From Phialocephala subalpina (lineage: Eukaryota > Ascomycota > Leotiomycetes > Helotiales > Mollisiaceae), in NCBI GenBank assembly GCA_900073065.1, contig FJOG01000029.1, forward strand, positions 383,210 to 447,209: a stretch of DNA of 64,000 nt, written 5' to 3'. How positions within the stretch are numbered: position 1 is the stretch's first letter; the number at the start of each line of letters is the position of its first letter. The notes beneath the pieces were generated by a model that did not search any database, was not told the origin of the DNA, and worked only from the letters and a program-made list of their open reading frames with translations. Position numbers and translations under genes: made by a program. Of this stretch, positions 12,101 to 23,497 are shown piece by piece.

Positions 12101-13321
12101 AAGCTGGTCGATGACGAGATGACTAGGCTCTGCGGGTGTCTTGGATAATCAGTAGGACTCCCACTGCCATTTAGTACAGTATTCACCAATTGAAACACCC
12201 GCTTAAAGATCTTGAAGTAACTGGGCAGAAACATGTAGGAGTACAACAGCAGCCACACAAGCATCCATCGTACGTCTTTGCGTGGGAATCGCACGGCGAT
12301 CTCTCGCAGCGGCTGCATCGAAGCTTATGCGAACATCTTTTCCGAGCAAAATCACAAGTCCTCAATGAGAATTTTGATTCATTCTACTCTTAGGGATGTG
12401 CTTTTGCAGGAACGGCTAGTCGTAGTTGTGGGTTGCAACCTAGCCAAATCTCCACTCTCGAGAATATCTCAATCATTAATGTTCAGAGTAAAATGGTCTG
12501 CCAAGAGCAGAACCATGAACGAACGATGGACGAAATATTGAAACGGGAAAGTGGCGTGATAGTTACCAAGGCTCGATGATCCACAGGACTGCCCACAACT
12601 GCTTCTGCAGTAATGGCTTAGTGATACAGGTACATCATACGCTTTGTCGCAAGCCAGAGTCATCAAACGCCGAACCGTGGTTGAGGTGTGGGCAGAGACT
12701 GGAATAATTCTACATGAGCGAGTAATAATGAATGTGCCAGTGTAGAGGACAGGCTTAATAGGATGGAGCGGTATTGCTCTATGGTAGAGAGGGATTTGTG
12801 CACGAGGCAGGAGGTAGAAGGTAAAAGAGTATTCGGGCTATCCGACAGGCGACTAAGAGATGTGGCGGACAAGAGACTGGATTGACAGATTCAGGAGGGA
12901 TACAGTGGATGGAGGTTGTGGAACAGGAAAAACTTCTCTTGTTTGTTCCACTTGGTGTCTGAGAAAAGGGTGGATTAAATACCCAAAGCAAGAGCTGGAG
13001 AAGGACAATGACTTGTTGGTGCGAAGACTAGACATAGAGGTGGGTAACGCACTAGCTGCGGCTGGCACACAAGGCATCGCAATTCCGGCTGTCTTCCCTG
13101 AAATCAGCACGAAAGATACGTTCCAAGTTAAAGGAGTATCGGAGAATAATATACTCGAGACCACAAACACAAACTGGTCCGGAGGCAACTCTCCCCTGCC
13201 AACGAAAGAAACAATACTCCTCCTCACCCAGCCTACCCCACCCAACACATATGACAATGCCCATTACAGATGACCCCCTCTACCGTATCCCTCCACTACA
13301 ACGGTATCCACATCTGCCCAT
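9193..13321. other. long intergenic region (4.1 kb), no gene seen
   Basis: No ORF here combines a plausible start, domain and splice pattern. ORFs of 60-137 codons (for example at 10943-11176, 11282-11608 and 12853-13273 on opposite strands) show no recognisable family. The part at 9780-10630 is A+T-richer. I see no terminal repeats, LTRs or tRNA. Confidence 0.5.
11823..11847. repeat. perfect 9-bp inverted repeat (hairpin)
   Basis: GCCTGCTCT and its exact reverse complement AGAGCAGGC are separated by a 7-nt loop. It lies in otherwise featureless intergenic DNA; it could be a transposon remnant or chance. Confidence 0.6.
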
Positions 13322-13940
13322 CTAAGCAAACCACCCAGCCCCAAACGATCTCTTGTCCTTCTGCACAGCGGCTGCCTTGGTCGGCTTAGGATGCTTCCTC
13401 CCCTTCTTCACCGTTGCCAACGGTGGCAATCCCGTAACCTTCGCATGCCCATGCTTATTGACCTTCGTCTCATGCACCACCACCGTGCTCTTGATATGTT
13501 CCGTATGAACCGGCCTAATAGTGTGCACATCCTGAACCGTCTCATGAACAATGACTGTCTGGTCCCTTTCTTCGAGACCGCGAGCGTGCTTCGAATGGTG
13601 ATGGACTTTGGGAGTATGTGTTGGCTTTGGCTTGCGCTTCTTGGAGTAAGCTTTGAGGGGTGGCATGGAGATCGAGTGCGTTTGGTAGCCTTTGCGGGAT
13701 TCGGTCACGTAGTGGGTCACGGTGCTCCAGTCGGTGTGGGCGACGGCTGAGGCTCCGCCTCCTGGAACGGTGACCACGCTGGTAACGTAGACGGGGATCG
13801 TGACAACGTCGGCATCTGTTTGGTTAGAATAATTAGTATCATATCGGGGAGAGGTGAGAGCGGATCTTACCACGCTTCTCGATATCGTGAGCGAGAACAG
13901 AGCTCGCAAGGAACACAGCAGCCACTGAGAAGAAACGCAT
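13322..13940 (-). CDS. small secreted protein with putative Kex2 sites
   Basis: Two exons: 13940-13871 and 13815-13322, intron 13816-13870 (55 bp, GTAAGA...CAAACAG with CTAAC branch). The 187-residue product starts with a clear signal peptide (MRFFSVAAVFLASSVLA), after which EKR is a good Kex2-type propeptide site. The mature part is rich in Thr, Val, His and Lys, contains two similar segments (QTVIVHETVQDVH and STVVVHETKVNKH), and has further dibasic sites (KKRK and DKR). There is no cysteine pattern and no known domain. A start at 13909 without the first exon would lose the signal peptide, so the spliced model is preferred. It is a candidate secreted, proteolytically processed protein (cell-wall or effector-like); function unknown. 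Confidence 0.8.
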
Positions 13941-15062
13941 ACTCGTAATGAACGGACGATAATTGAGCACGTAGAGCGATTCTACGTACAATCAATTACA
14001 CAGTTGAAGGAATAAAAAGAGTGTGGGGAGGTGAGAAAACCAGGGGAAGAAGAGAATGAGAACGAGGGATCGCCATTATAACAGAAGAATATCGAGTCTC
14101 AAATTATTGGACACTAGTGCAGACCGATATGTTTGATCCAGGAGGCAGAGATTTTGTTTTCTGATCCTGAGAAGTGATAGGAAGAAAAAGAAAGTTCGAG
14201 GGTCGAGATTCGGGAGTCGATGTCGCCACTTAGCATCATGATAGAGCCGCACGAAAGCATGCTTCAGTCTGGTGAGAGACTTGCGACTTTCCGGAGTGGG
14301 ACGATTGATGGAAATTTACCGCCTCAATCGAGTGGTAATGACAATCATTGAACAGTCGTGACAAACAATCGTGAGATAGCCTCGTCCTTTGGCATTCGTT
14401 TTTATCGTCCGAAAGAAGAAGGGTAGGGAGATTGATCTGAGATAAATCTTAAAGGGGAAGGATACAATTGCCCTGCGTGGATGGCGTCTGCAGTGGAGAG
14501 ACAATCGTGTTTTGATCGGGAAATTCGACACTCAGTGGCGTCGGACGCGACTCGAAGAATAGTCTTCAATTGTGAGGCAACAATGCGATTCTTCGCATGT
14601 AGTCTACATTGGCGCTGAGGACGTAGGGGCAGAGAATCTGTCGTGGCGTTGGTGATCGCATTTGTTGACGGGGAAGGAAGAGAAGTTGGACGCGACGGGA
14701 AGTTTCGAAGGACCTCCCGCGCTTACTCGATTGGAACTAGTGCAGTCACATGTCTGAAACAAATGTTTGACCCCCAAGATTGGTTTTCTCCTTTCCAAAA
14801 TATGGTAGATCAACGAGATATCCTTCCAGAAGCTGCATTTCTGATGTAGTAATCTGCCTCGAATGTTGTTGTCTCTGGACGAAGTGCACGTGAAAGAATG
14901 TGTCGCACACTCGCTTAGACACTGTGCAACCGCTTTCCTCACAGTCACAGTCGAAGGAGAGTTTGCTTTAGATCCCAATCACATCCTAGAATATGAATTC
15001 TAGACTTAGAAACCGACGTTCTGATAGACAAAAGGTCAAGTTTTCCCCTTCAATTAAACCCA
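13941..15062. other. intergenic region, no gene seen
   Basis: About 1.1 kb. A 124-codon ORF at 14604-14978 (minus) has no recognisable domain and no splice context. The first few hundred bases upstream of 13940 should hold the promoter of the secreted-protein gene. Confidence 0.5.
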
Positions 15063-16011
15063 CTACCTTCTCTTCCTCAATGCAAACCAGGCAGCCAACC
15101 CCACTACCACCGGACTACCAACATATTTGAGCACGTTCTTCATAACAACCCAGTTCAACTGTCCTGCAAAACTTTGTTGATGCGAGATGAACACATTCCT
15201 CTCATTCACCCTCGGAAAATCCCACTCTGGTATTTCATACCCCAAGAATTCACAAAGAGGACCCCACCCCTGCTTCACATTATACTCAAGCAGCCTCTCC
15301 TCGGGTACCACTCTTCGAATCTTCGCATTATGCTTCTCATAAAACGTCTTCCCTTGGGTAGGAAACTCATGATACATCCCCTCCGGATTCAAATGAAACA
15401 ATTCCGTCATCCTCCCAAACGGATCCGGATCCAGAAACTTCCTCCACATCCTCCTCCAAACACTAACATCCTTCTTAATCAACAACTCCACGAAAGGCCA
15501 GATAGTCTCCATCACACTCTCATGCCAGACGTCGACGTTGTCTCTCACTGTCAGGATGACTTTGGCATCTGGATACGTTTCCAACAATTCATCGGTGAAC
15601 GTCAGACATGGATGGTCAGAAACAGCCATGCAGTGACCTAGTAATGCGTCCCAGTTTTTCTTCGTCCAGGTTCCTTTCCCTTCAAGTTTCCATTCTAGGG
15701 CTCGCACCCAGAGTTTACAGTCAGTTGGGTTCTCGTTTACGATTGAGGTGAAGTGGTAGACGTCGAAGATGCTGAGGTCGAAGAATGCTTGTCGGAGGGA
15801 GGAAGTTCCTGTTCTTGAGAGGCCGAGGACGAGCAATTTCATGGGGACGGTTCTATATCACATGGTTAACATGTGGGTTTGTGGAGGGAAGAGGGGCGTA
15901 CCTTGTGGCATTTGAGCGATCGATGTTGGTGGCATTGCGTTTCGCTGTGGGGTCGAAGCCAGCGAGTTCTTCTGGCACTGGCCGCTTCTTCATCACAGCG
16001 CTTTCGGCCAT
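15063..16011 (-). CDS. sulfotransferase-family P-loop protein with C-terminal membrane anchor
   Basis: Two exons: 16011-15902 and 15852-15063, intron 49 bp (GTACGC...GATATAG, branch GTTAACC), giving 299 residues. The N-terminal P-loop-like motif VLGLSRTGTSSLRQAF is the PAPS-binding 5'-phosphosulfate loop seen in the fungal Sulfotransfer_4 family; the later TVRDNVDVWHES segment matches the 3'-phosphate loop region. The C-terminus has one hydrophobic stretch (VVVGLAAWFAL) followed by RKRR, which fits a tail anchor. These fungal proteins are usually annotated as NAD-dependent epimerase/sulfotransferase-like; their acceptor substrates are mostly unknown. Without exon 1 the ORF would begin directly at the P-loop, so the upstream exon is preferred. 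Confidence 0.85.
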
Positions 16012-16675
16012 GGCACGTATCGTACTTGGAACTTCAGGCCTTCCTTACATGAAACTCTACAAAACAGGACGTCTTCGCATATAAGTATTCAATGAAATGG
16101 CAGGCCTCGTTTCTCAATTTCTTACTTGAGGTAAGCACTAACTCATGCACGATCGGATCTGACCGAAAACCGATATCTAGCTTGAGCTCGTTCGCTCTCT
16201 CGAATGAATGACATCTTGAACTCCGTACTCTCGTCCAATGGCATTGAAGTAAGTTCGATAGCAAAGTTGGGGGTTGAATCATCAAGACATGGTCGCTTAT
16301 TATCGCTAATTTTCGCTTACTTCAGGAGAAGTGGGGGATATGCCGAATTGTCACGATACTTCGGAATGGAATTGTTTCAATGAATTCATTGCTATCTAAG
16401 TGCAATTAAAAAGCTGCAGAAGAAAAAAACAAAGCGATATGCTGTGATCGTGCCGACGGCCAAACATTATGGCATCGCAGGAAGGTTTGCCAAAATGTCT
16501 CCACCCGCTGTACCCGGCACCAAAATCTCGAAAAGACCATGCAAAACTTTTGGAAGGGATTTGTTTCATCCAAGCCCATCCAAACCAAGTACTCGTTGAC
16601 TGGAGGAAGAATAATAGAAAGAAGTCAAATCGAGAAACCCTGCAATGGGAATCTCGATGGTGGCAGGCACGACTT
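16012..16675. other. intergenic region
   Basis: No gene is seen in the 660 bp between the start of the sulfotransferase-like gene and the end of the first degraded F-box-like copy. It probably contains the sulfotransferase promoter and sequence trailing from the pseudogene. Confidence 0.45.
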
Positions 16676-18015
16676 TCACCAAGAGGAGCTGGGAGGCCGA
16701 GGGCGACGATAGGGTTCAGTAACAGCCCAGTCAACACCATCTTCGCAACCCGCCGCCTCGAACTCAAAGCCTTCACCAAGAACCGTATCCTCCTCCACAT
16801 CTGCGTTGAACAGGGCTTGTCTTGCTGTTCGAATGATCTTGTACTGCTTCTCATATCGCCGAATACAGTCTTGAATAGCTGAATGAAGTTCTTGGTGTGC
16901 TCAACCTCAAGCGCGTCGTACATTTGTGAAATGCAGCGCTCTCCCTCCATCGCGTTGTAGATGGTGTCAAGTTTTAGCTGATATGGATCCAGAGGGCGTG
17001 ACTGTCGAAGGGCAAATGTCTTTCATACGTAGCTGCGTAATTCTTCAAGTGGAGGAGGCCGTTGCTCATCCTAGTCGATGTGCTGTTTTCGGGATGGCAA
17101 TTAGTTATGTACCCGGCCCCGCACTTCAAACTGAAGAGACCGCACCCAAGCTTCTCATATCGGATGAAGAGTATAGCCTCTGTTCGCGCCGCGACTATGT
17201 TCTGGTACTGGGTGTCTAGGAAGAGTAGAACCGTCTTTCTGAGCTGCTTGAATGATTGAGTTTGATTTACTAGGATGCAGCCCTTGGTGTCTTGAAGGGC
17301 GAGCTCTACTGGATGGTCTCGGTATGGGTATGGAGTCCGCACCTCTTCCCAATGGTATTCATCCATTTCAGGGCCAAATTCCTCTATTATCTTGTTGTTG
17401 TAACGGCTCAGGTCCATCTTGACCTTGAACAGTTCATATCACTCGAAACTTTGGGCATATTGAAGCAATCGCCCATACATTGGCTTAACTAGCTCCACGG
17501 GTGAGTGACCAGTAACCAGCAATCGTAACTCTTCTTGAAGTGCAGCTGTTGGTAAGTACTCTTCTTCGGATATGTCATCGTCTCGATAGATGCTCTATGA
17601 AATGTCGTTGTCCCCCGCTGCTCTGAAAGTCGATTTACTAACATTTCGAAGTTGGCGAAGTGGCTTCAGCAAAGCCTTGAAACTTTCCGAACCTCAGCAT
17701 TGCGCATGAGACTGTAGGCTGTGACGGTTGCAGAGAAGTTATCATCATCAGCCGTGCTACCCTGGCTGTTCAATTGCGCAAAATACCAGGATGTATTACT
17801 CCAAGGCCATCGATATTGAATAGGGGAGAGAATGAATGTGTCGATTGGTGATAGAGTATTGGTATTAGCCATGCTGAGGTCAACTTTGTCACTATTCTCG
17901 ATACTGCTGTCGGCGATATGGTCGTCAATAGTTGTGATTTGATTGATTCGGGGTGGGTTGAAGTCTGAGGATGGACTTGGTCATCGATGACCGGAATATC
18001 GGTGGAATCCATCAT
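16676..18015 (-). pseudogene. degraded F-box-like paralog, copy A (internal deletion)
   Basis: Translation in pieces matches the intact gene at 20003-22626: an N-terminal part from ATG 18015, an N-proximal segment ending near 17670, then from about 17665 a stretch including LLKPLRQLRN (intact copy LLQPLKLLRN), YGRLLQYAQSFE, KMDLSRYN and later RARQALF-like sequence. The F-box-like middle (about 200 codons) is missing, so there was an internal deletion near 17670. In-frame stops are TAG at 17595-17597 and TGA at 17439-17441 (in a QSFE-TGA-YEL context), and a frameshift occurs near 16885. The acidic tail of the intact copy is absent; the frame ends at 16676. No functional product is expected. 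Confidence 0.75.
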
Positions 18016-18781
18016 GGCGAGAACTGCACGTATAGGTTAGTGAATTGTTCTCTGCATCTTTACGAAAGGATATGCTATTAGAAGTGGGTATGCTTAGCTA
18101 GCTTACAGGGGACAGAGTACAAAGTACAGTTGAAGATATTAGGGAGCTTATCAAAGTCCTTTGAACTATGGCTGTGTAGCTCCTCCAGGATGAAGGGAGC
18201 AACTCTAACTTGAGAAATTGCCTCTAAAGTACAACTCTAACGAACAGAATGGTATGGATTTCTACGCTCTGAGTATTGGTTGAAGTCCTTTCCGCAAGAG
18301 CAAACTTTGTGCGTGTATCAACAGCAAAGATGTTGGAAGGATGGAGTGCTCGGAATTAGCTTGCGGCCGATTTATATATATAGGAGCTAGCATTAAGTTT
18401 ATTACAATACTCGTGACTAAATATTGCAACGTCTTCATAATAAAATCCAATTCACCTCTGCTGTTCACCGCTGAAAGTAACGCTGTCTAGCACGTGATAC
18501 CAGGGAATAATGTTATTAGAGGACTCTACGTTTGGGAGGGAAATTGAAATGCTGGCGGTTAAGTAAATAAGTTGAAATAACCGAAGTTCATGTGTTCAAG
18601 TGAACAATATAGTTTTAATTCAGGTACAATCTCACTTCACAGAGTCATAGGAAATAGGTTCGAGGATGTTTATTTTACAATTATCTAAAATCCAAAGCGT
18701 TTGTTTTGTGTCTAGAGTAATACATGCTCAGGCTAAGAAAGCTATGTATCCAAGACCTTGCACCGATTGGGTATCATATCC
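18016..18781. other. intergenic region
   Basis: No gene is seen. The part upstream of 18015 contains a TATATATA run near 18372 that could belong to the former promoter of copy A. Confidence 0.4.
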
Positions 18782-19180
18782 TCAAGAACTTAAAGAACCT
18801 AAAAGTCTATTAATGATTCGTTGGATCTGCTCGTCTGTCATGCCTTCATCATCCGGATCAGCGATAAAGATGACACAACTGGGGTGACGCTGAGGACGTG
18901 CAACGTAATCGTCAGAATCACGCCGCAAAGCCTCCAACGCCCCAAAGAAGTCAGTAGCAGAGAATTGCTGTCCATTTTCCGAACGTTCTCCAGCGCCGGA
19001 AACCTCACCGTCATGCTGCTCATCATGTTCTCCTTGCCCATCTCCTTGCACATCATCCTCCTCTGGTACATCGCCATCTTGGTCTTCTCCATCTCCCCGC
19101 TCGCTCCACTTTCCTACATTGTGGCTCTCCCCTTGCTCATTCTCCTCTTCCTCATCTTCATTTTAATTCACCTTTGTTGT
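18782..19180 (-). pseudogene. relic of an acidic F-box-like C-terminal tail
   Basis: A minus-strand frame of about 130 codons rich in Glu, Asp, Gly and Gln ends with CVIFIADPDDEGMTDEQIQR and a short amphipathic segment. Composition and the ending resemble the acidic tail of the intact neighbour (VVVFVTDDPDTVMLG). No ATG fits the start and a stop (TAA) precedes it in frame, so this is best read as the detached C-terminus of another paralog rather than a gene of its own. Confidence 0.5.
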
Positions 19181-20002
19181 CTTTCGCATCTCCACTGTGA
19201 TCTATTCCTTCGTCTTGCAGGTTTGTTCCCGGGTTAGGATTTATGGGATGACTCTAAGGTGCAGTGCTCAGGGTTTTGGAATCTGGGAACTTATTGGCAC
19301 AATAGAAGCATACCAGACAGACTTAGAGTGTTTGGAGTGATCTTATAATTTTGCTCACGCTTTGTGGAGGTGGTGGTGGAGGTAGACTGTCATCCGTTGA
19401 AGTATCAATTGTTGAATGCGCTTGACCTCGCAATTCAATACAATTGCTCTTGTGCAAATAAATTACGGGGTTCTAAAGGATGAGGGTATGAAAATAATAG
19501 ATGTTACCGCTCCTTCGTAAGTTGCGAAGTTGTGGTCGCGCGCTGTTGAAGAAGCGCGCATGGAAAAGTGTTAGAGATTTCGAAGAAGTCGCACTGCTCA
19601 AGGCTACTTTTTATAGGATCAATTCAATAATGTCCGCTACTTGTTGTAAGGTCAGCTTCCGTCTCAAATAAAGCAACCCGCTCCGTCAATTCCCAGCCTT
19701 GCCTGAACGTTGTCGTAGGCTGACTGGGCTATGACACTGTACATGCCAAAGCGTCATGATCGTTCACAGTTGCAGATTATGGAAAATATATGGAGAATGC
19801 AAGAAGGAATCAATTATTCTAGAGGAGAATGCCGAATCCCATATCTGATCACGGTGCTACGCCTTGAAGAAGAATTCTGCTGCTATGTCCTCCACGTCCG
19901 TCTCTGGGTAAGATTTTGTGTTGCCGCGCGTCCAACCGACTGCCCCTGCATCAAAATCAAAAGTAAACCCAAAACCAAAGCTTCCAATCCAAGTTCCAGG
20001 AT
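19181..20002. other. intergenic region
   Basis: About 820 bp without a supported gene, just downstream of the intact F-box-like gene. Confidence 0.45.
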
Positions 20003-22626
20003 CTACTCCTCGGGATCCAAGATGTTGACGCCGATCGCACCCTCATCCCCCATACCTAACATGACGGTGTCTGGGTCATCGGTAACGAAGACAACAACAT
20101 TACCAGCATCAAGATCATTGCTAGTATCTTCAGTATCATCATTCTCAGCCAAAGTGTGGTTGGGGTCCGCCAGCAAGACTTGTTCGTCCTGAAAATGCCC
20201 TTCCGAGGACTCTCCATGGCCTTGCTCGTCACCATGTTCTTCTGCAACCTTAACATCCGTGGCCTCCTGCTCCGAACCTGCCTCTTCTTCACCAACCACC
20301 TCCGCCTCTTCATGACCGCCAGTGTCAACGTTGGAGTCGGAGTCCGATCCATTTCCTGAGAAGTCAACGAAGTTGTTCTCACTCGCATCGTCCTCCTCAC
20401 TTGCCTCGCCCGCCTCGCCATCGTCGTCGTTACCACTGTAAGTAGCTCCGTCGTCATCATGTCCATGGTCATCGCCATCCGAACCAGCAGCATCCTCGGG
20501 GTCGGGGTTCTCCCCAAACTCAGGCCCCATCTCAGGTTCACGAACATACCAATTGATATGTTCTACACAGACAGGGTCGGCGGGATGCATGTCAACACCA
20601 AGATTCTCCTTGTCGACGTCCCAGAGAAATAGCTCCTTGCGGGCAAGGCGGATCTTGATAAGTTGCTCGTCAAGCTCATCGACTAGTTTACGGAAGACGG
20701 TTGCAACGTTTGAGTAGTCCTCCAAATCGAATATCTCTTCCAGGCGGTGCATAAGACTTGCTCGAAGGGTGTTGAGGTAAAGAGTCTTGAACCAGCGGTT
20801 GCGAGAGATCTGGACTCGTGAGAGCAATGGCGACTCTCTCTCGAATGACTTTGCATAGTCTTTGACGAGTAGGAGTGCGGTGTGGCAGGAGTCATGGGAA
20901 GGGAACACGCCCCGCTCGTGGATATTATCAACGTCCAAGAGTCCATAGTACATCGACTTTTCCTCGTTAATAAACTGAACCAAGTTTGTCGATGCATTGC
21001 AGATGCTCTGGTACTGCTTCTCAAGGTACATTAAGACATGGGCACGTTCATCCTTAAAGGCGTGTGTATCGTTGTGAAGTAGGGCCGCCTCTCGGGCAAC
21101 TCGGAGACCATTTTCGACCGGATGCCAAATGTCTCCCTTGTATGGGTTTCCGAATTGATAGTAATTCTCATACTCGCAACCAAGAACATCCTCGCTGAGG
21201 CTTTCACCAAGAGGAAGCTCCATAGCAGCTTGGAAGTTGTGATCAAGTTCATATGTTTGACAGTACTTGAGGAGGACGTCGTACATCTTGAAATTCAGTT
21301 CGACGGCTTTATTGCTCTCGACTGTCTCCATGAGATCAGTCACTTCCTGGGCAGGCAATTCGCCTAGGATGGAAATATATTCTCCTGCACTGTCGAAGAG
21401 ATTAATGTTATCGGGCACTGTGAAGATTTCGACATCTTCGATCTTCAGAGCTCCTGGAGCCAGATTCCTCAACAGCTTCAATGGTTGAAGCACGATAGCG
21501 ATATCTTCGTAATCTTCATTGTTGACTGCTTCAGACTCCATGCCTTTTAACATGACTCCGACCTTGATTCCTTCGGGGACCAGATTGTGAAGAGCTCTGC
21601 ACAGGTCCAAGAAGGGGAGGGGGTCACGGATGCCCTGAGCTTTGTAGCCGCTGATGACGACGTTCCAGTTCTTCACCTTCTGGACAGCGTCGTGCTCTCG
21701 CAAAGGTGTCTCATGAATATCCGCGGCATATCGGGTCAACGGACTAATATGTCGGCCCATCCATGGGAGGCTCGCAATGTAGAATTCTTGCTGTTCGTAC
21801 AAGACATTGCAACCTTCTTCATAGAGCTGATGACAGACTCTCAACAGAGCGGGAGACAGGCCGTATGCTTGCTGAGCGCCGAATTTTTTTTCTTCATAAA
21901 CAGATGTGGGTTTGGCCAGGCTTTCATTCGACAGCAAGAACTTGATGATGATGTGACGGATATCCCAGGGAATGGCGAGAAGATTCAACGGACCAGTGCG
22001 AGCAGGAGCGGGTGGCAGCTGTAAGATCATGGGAGCAACAACCTCTGACATTTGTACATTGAGATTGAACATCTTACTGAGTCTGAGGACCTCATGGCGT
22101 GCGTCCTCTTCGTTCGAGATGATACTGTTTGAAGTGGCGTTGTGAGAGAGCATTTCCAATGCAAGGTTGCTGTGAGAAGGCTTAGGGTCCGGCTCGGAGA
22201 AATTCTCGTCGGACTTCGTGATTTCGTTCGAGTTGGAAGGGCTCAGATTAATTAGAATCGGGGCAGCGGTGAGCACGGTATTTTTGCCTATAGTAACGGT
22301 TAGTCTACACTATTCACAGAAGCGCATTCAATATCCCAGCCTCGCCTGGACCCTCCATAGACTGTGATGTTGAGGCTAGGAGATTGGGTTACCGATTGAC
22401 AGGTCTACAAGGGACTCGTACCGGTGTGAATGGAAGGTTGTAACATCGAGCTGACAGAGTCTGCTTTCGAGATCGATGAGTTGGTTGCCAGTTGTGCTAA
22501 CGGGTAGCTTGGGTCGTAAGCATGATCCTCTAAGTTTTCTTTTGGCGCAAGATGTTCCGCGGCTTGGACCATAGCCAATGACATACTATCATCAGGCGCA
22601 GCTGGAGCTTCCATTGTTGTGTCCAT
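20003..22626 (-). CDS. F-box-like fungal protein with acidic C-terminal tail (intact copy B)
   Basis: Two exons: 22626-22422 and 22287-20003, intron 134 bp (GTACGA...ACTATAG); 829 residues. ATG 22626 (MDTTMEAP) is used because the long frame has no ATG near its 5' end, and the exon joins it in phase. Residues about 165-250 carry the pattern of fungal F-box-like/2EXR-type proteins: LLAIPWDIRHIIIKFLL, then YGLSPALLRVCHQLYEEGCN and an LYEQQEFYI segment. The middle is helical; the last about 180 residues are strongly acidic (runs of D/E with G and S). Such proteins are abundant in Pezizomycotina and mostly uncharacterised; a role as substrate adaptor of an SCF-type ligase is only a family-level guess. 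It is the sole intact member of a local array, with a perfect 250-bp tandem duplication about 140 bp upstream. Confidence 0.8.
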
Positions 22627-22762
22627 GTTGGGCCTCAATCGACGGTCAGTATGTTTCAGGACTGGAGCTAGATTGAAGATTTACCAACGATGGAATCAGG
22701 TGTAGATAATATCAATGGATTATGGTCGCATATTAAGCGCAAATGAGATATCGGTCCGTGCA

Positions 22763-23262
22763 GGTGCTGGAGGCAAGGCTCGAGGAGCTTGTAGTATGAT
22801 TGCGCAAAGCAAATCGGGTGTGAAGGGCGCAACAGATTCCCTTGATCAGACGTCTTTCAATGAATAGAAGATGCGGAAGGCTCTTGGTTGCGTGTATGAA
22901 ATGTGAATGAGGATCAGTATTGTAGAAGGATGAAGACTGTAGAAGGAAGAGGGATGTGGAGGGAGGAAGGTGGAGGAGGAAGGTATTGTAGAAGACCGAG
23001 AAGACAAATGCCGGTGCTGGAGGCAAGGCTCGAGGAGCTTGTAGTATGATTGCGCAAAGCAAATCGGGTGTGAAGGGCGCAACAGATTCCCTTGATCAGA
23101 CGTCTTTCAATGAATAGAAGATGCGGAAGGCTCTTGGTTGCGTGTATGAAATGTGAATGAGGATCAGTATTGTAGAAGGATGAAGACTGTAGAAGGAAGA
23201 GGGATGTGGAGGGAGGAAGGTGGAGGAGGAAGGTATTGTAGAAGACCGAGAAGACAAATGCC
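22763..23262. repeat. perfect 250-bp tandem duplication
   Basis: Positions 22763-23012 and 23013-23262 are identical base for base and directly abutting. The unit contains purine-rich GGAGGAAGG-like runs. It lies upstream of the intact F-box-like gene (start 22626, minus strand), so it duplicates promoter-side sequence. Complete identity means a very recent event or an assembly artefact. At 250 bp per unit it lies below the length usually needed for RIP. Confidence 0.95.
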
Positions 23263-23497
23263 GATCACTTGAGAAAAGTCATGATGTGTCAGAGAGTATT
23301 AATTTGTAAAGCAGTGAGCGACACCTACAGCTCAGCGCTTCTACCAAGCCAGGTGCCCATGCGTTGTGTGAAGGGATGAAATCAAGACAGCAAAAGGAGC
23401 CCACCAGCGCGGAATTTAGGTCTCGGTACTGTCTCATGCAGCACAGAGTTATTGTCGTGATCGCCATAGCTCTCCTCAACCAACTCTCAAATGGTCG

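Noticed and set aside
12860..13273. Plus-strand ORF with a P-loop-like GGCGTGKTS string
   Set aside because: The string is isolated, no other NTPase motif follows, an equally long ORF lies antisense, and there is no start context or domain. Chance is more likely.
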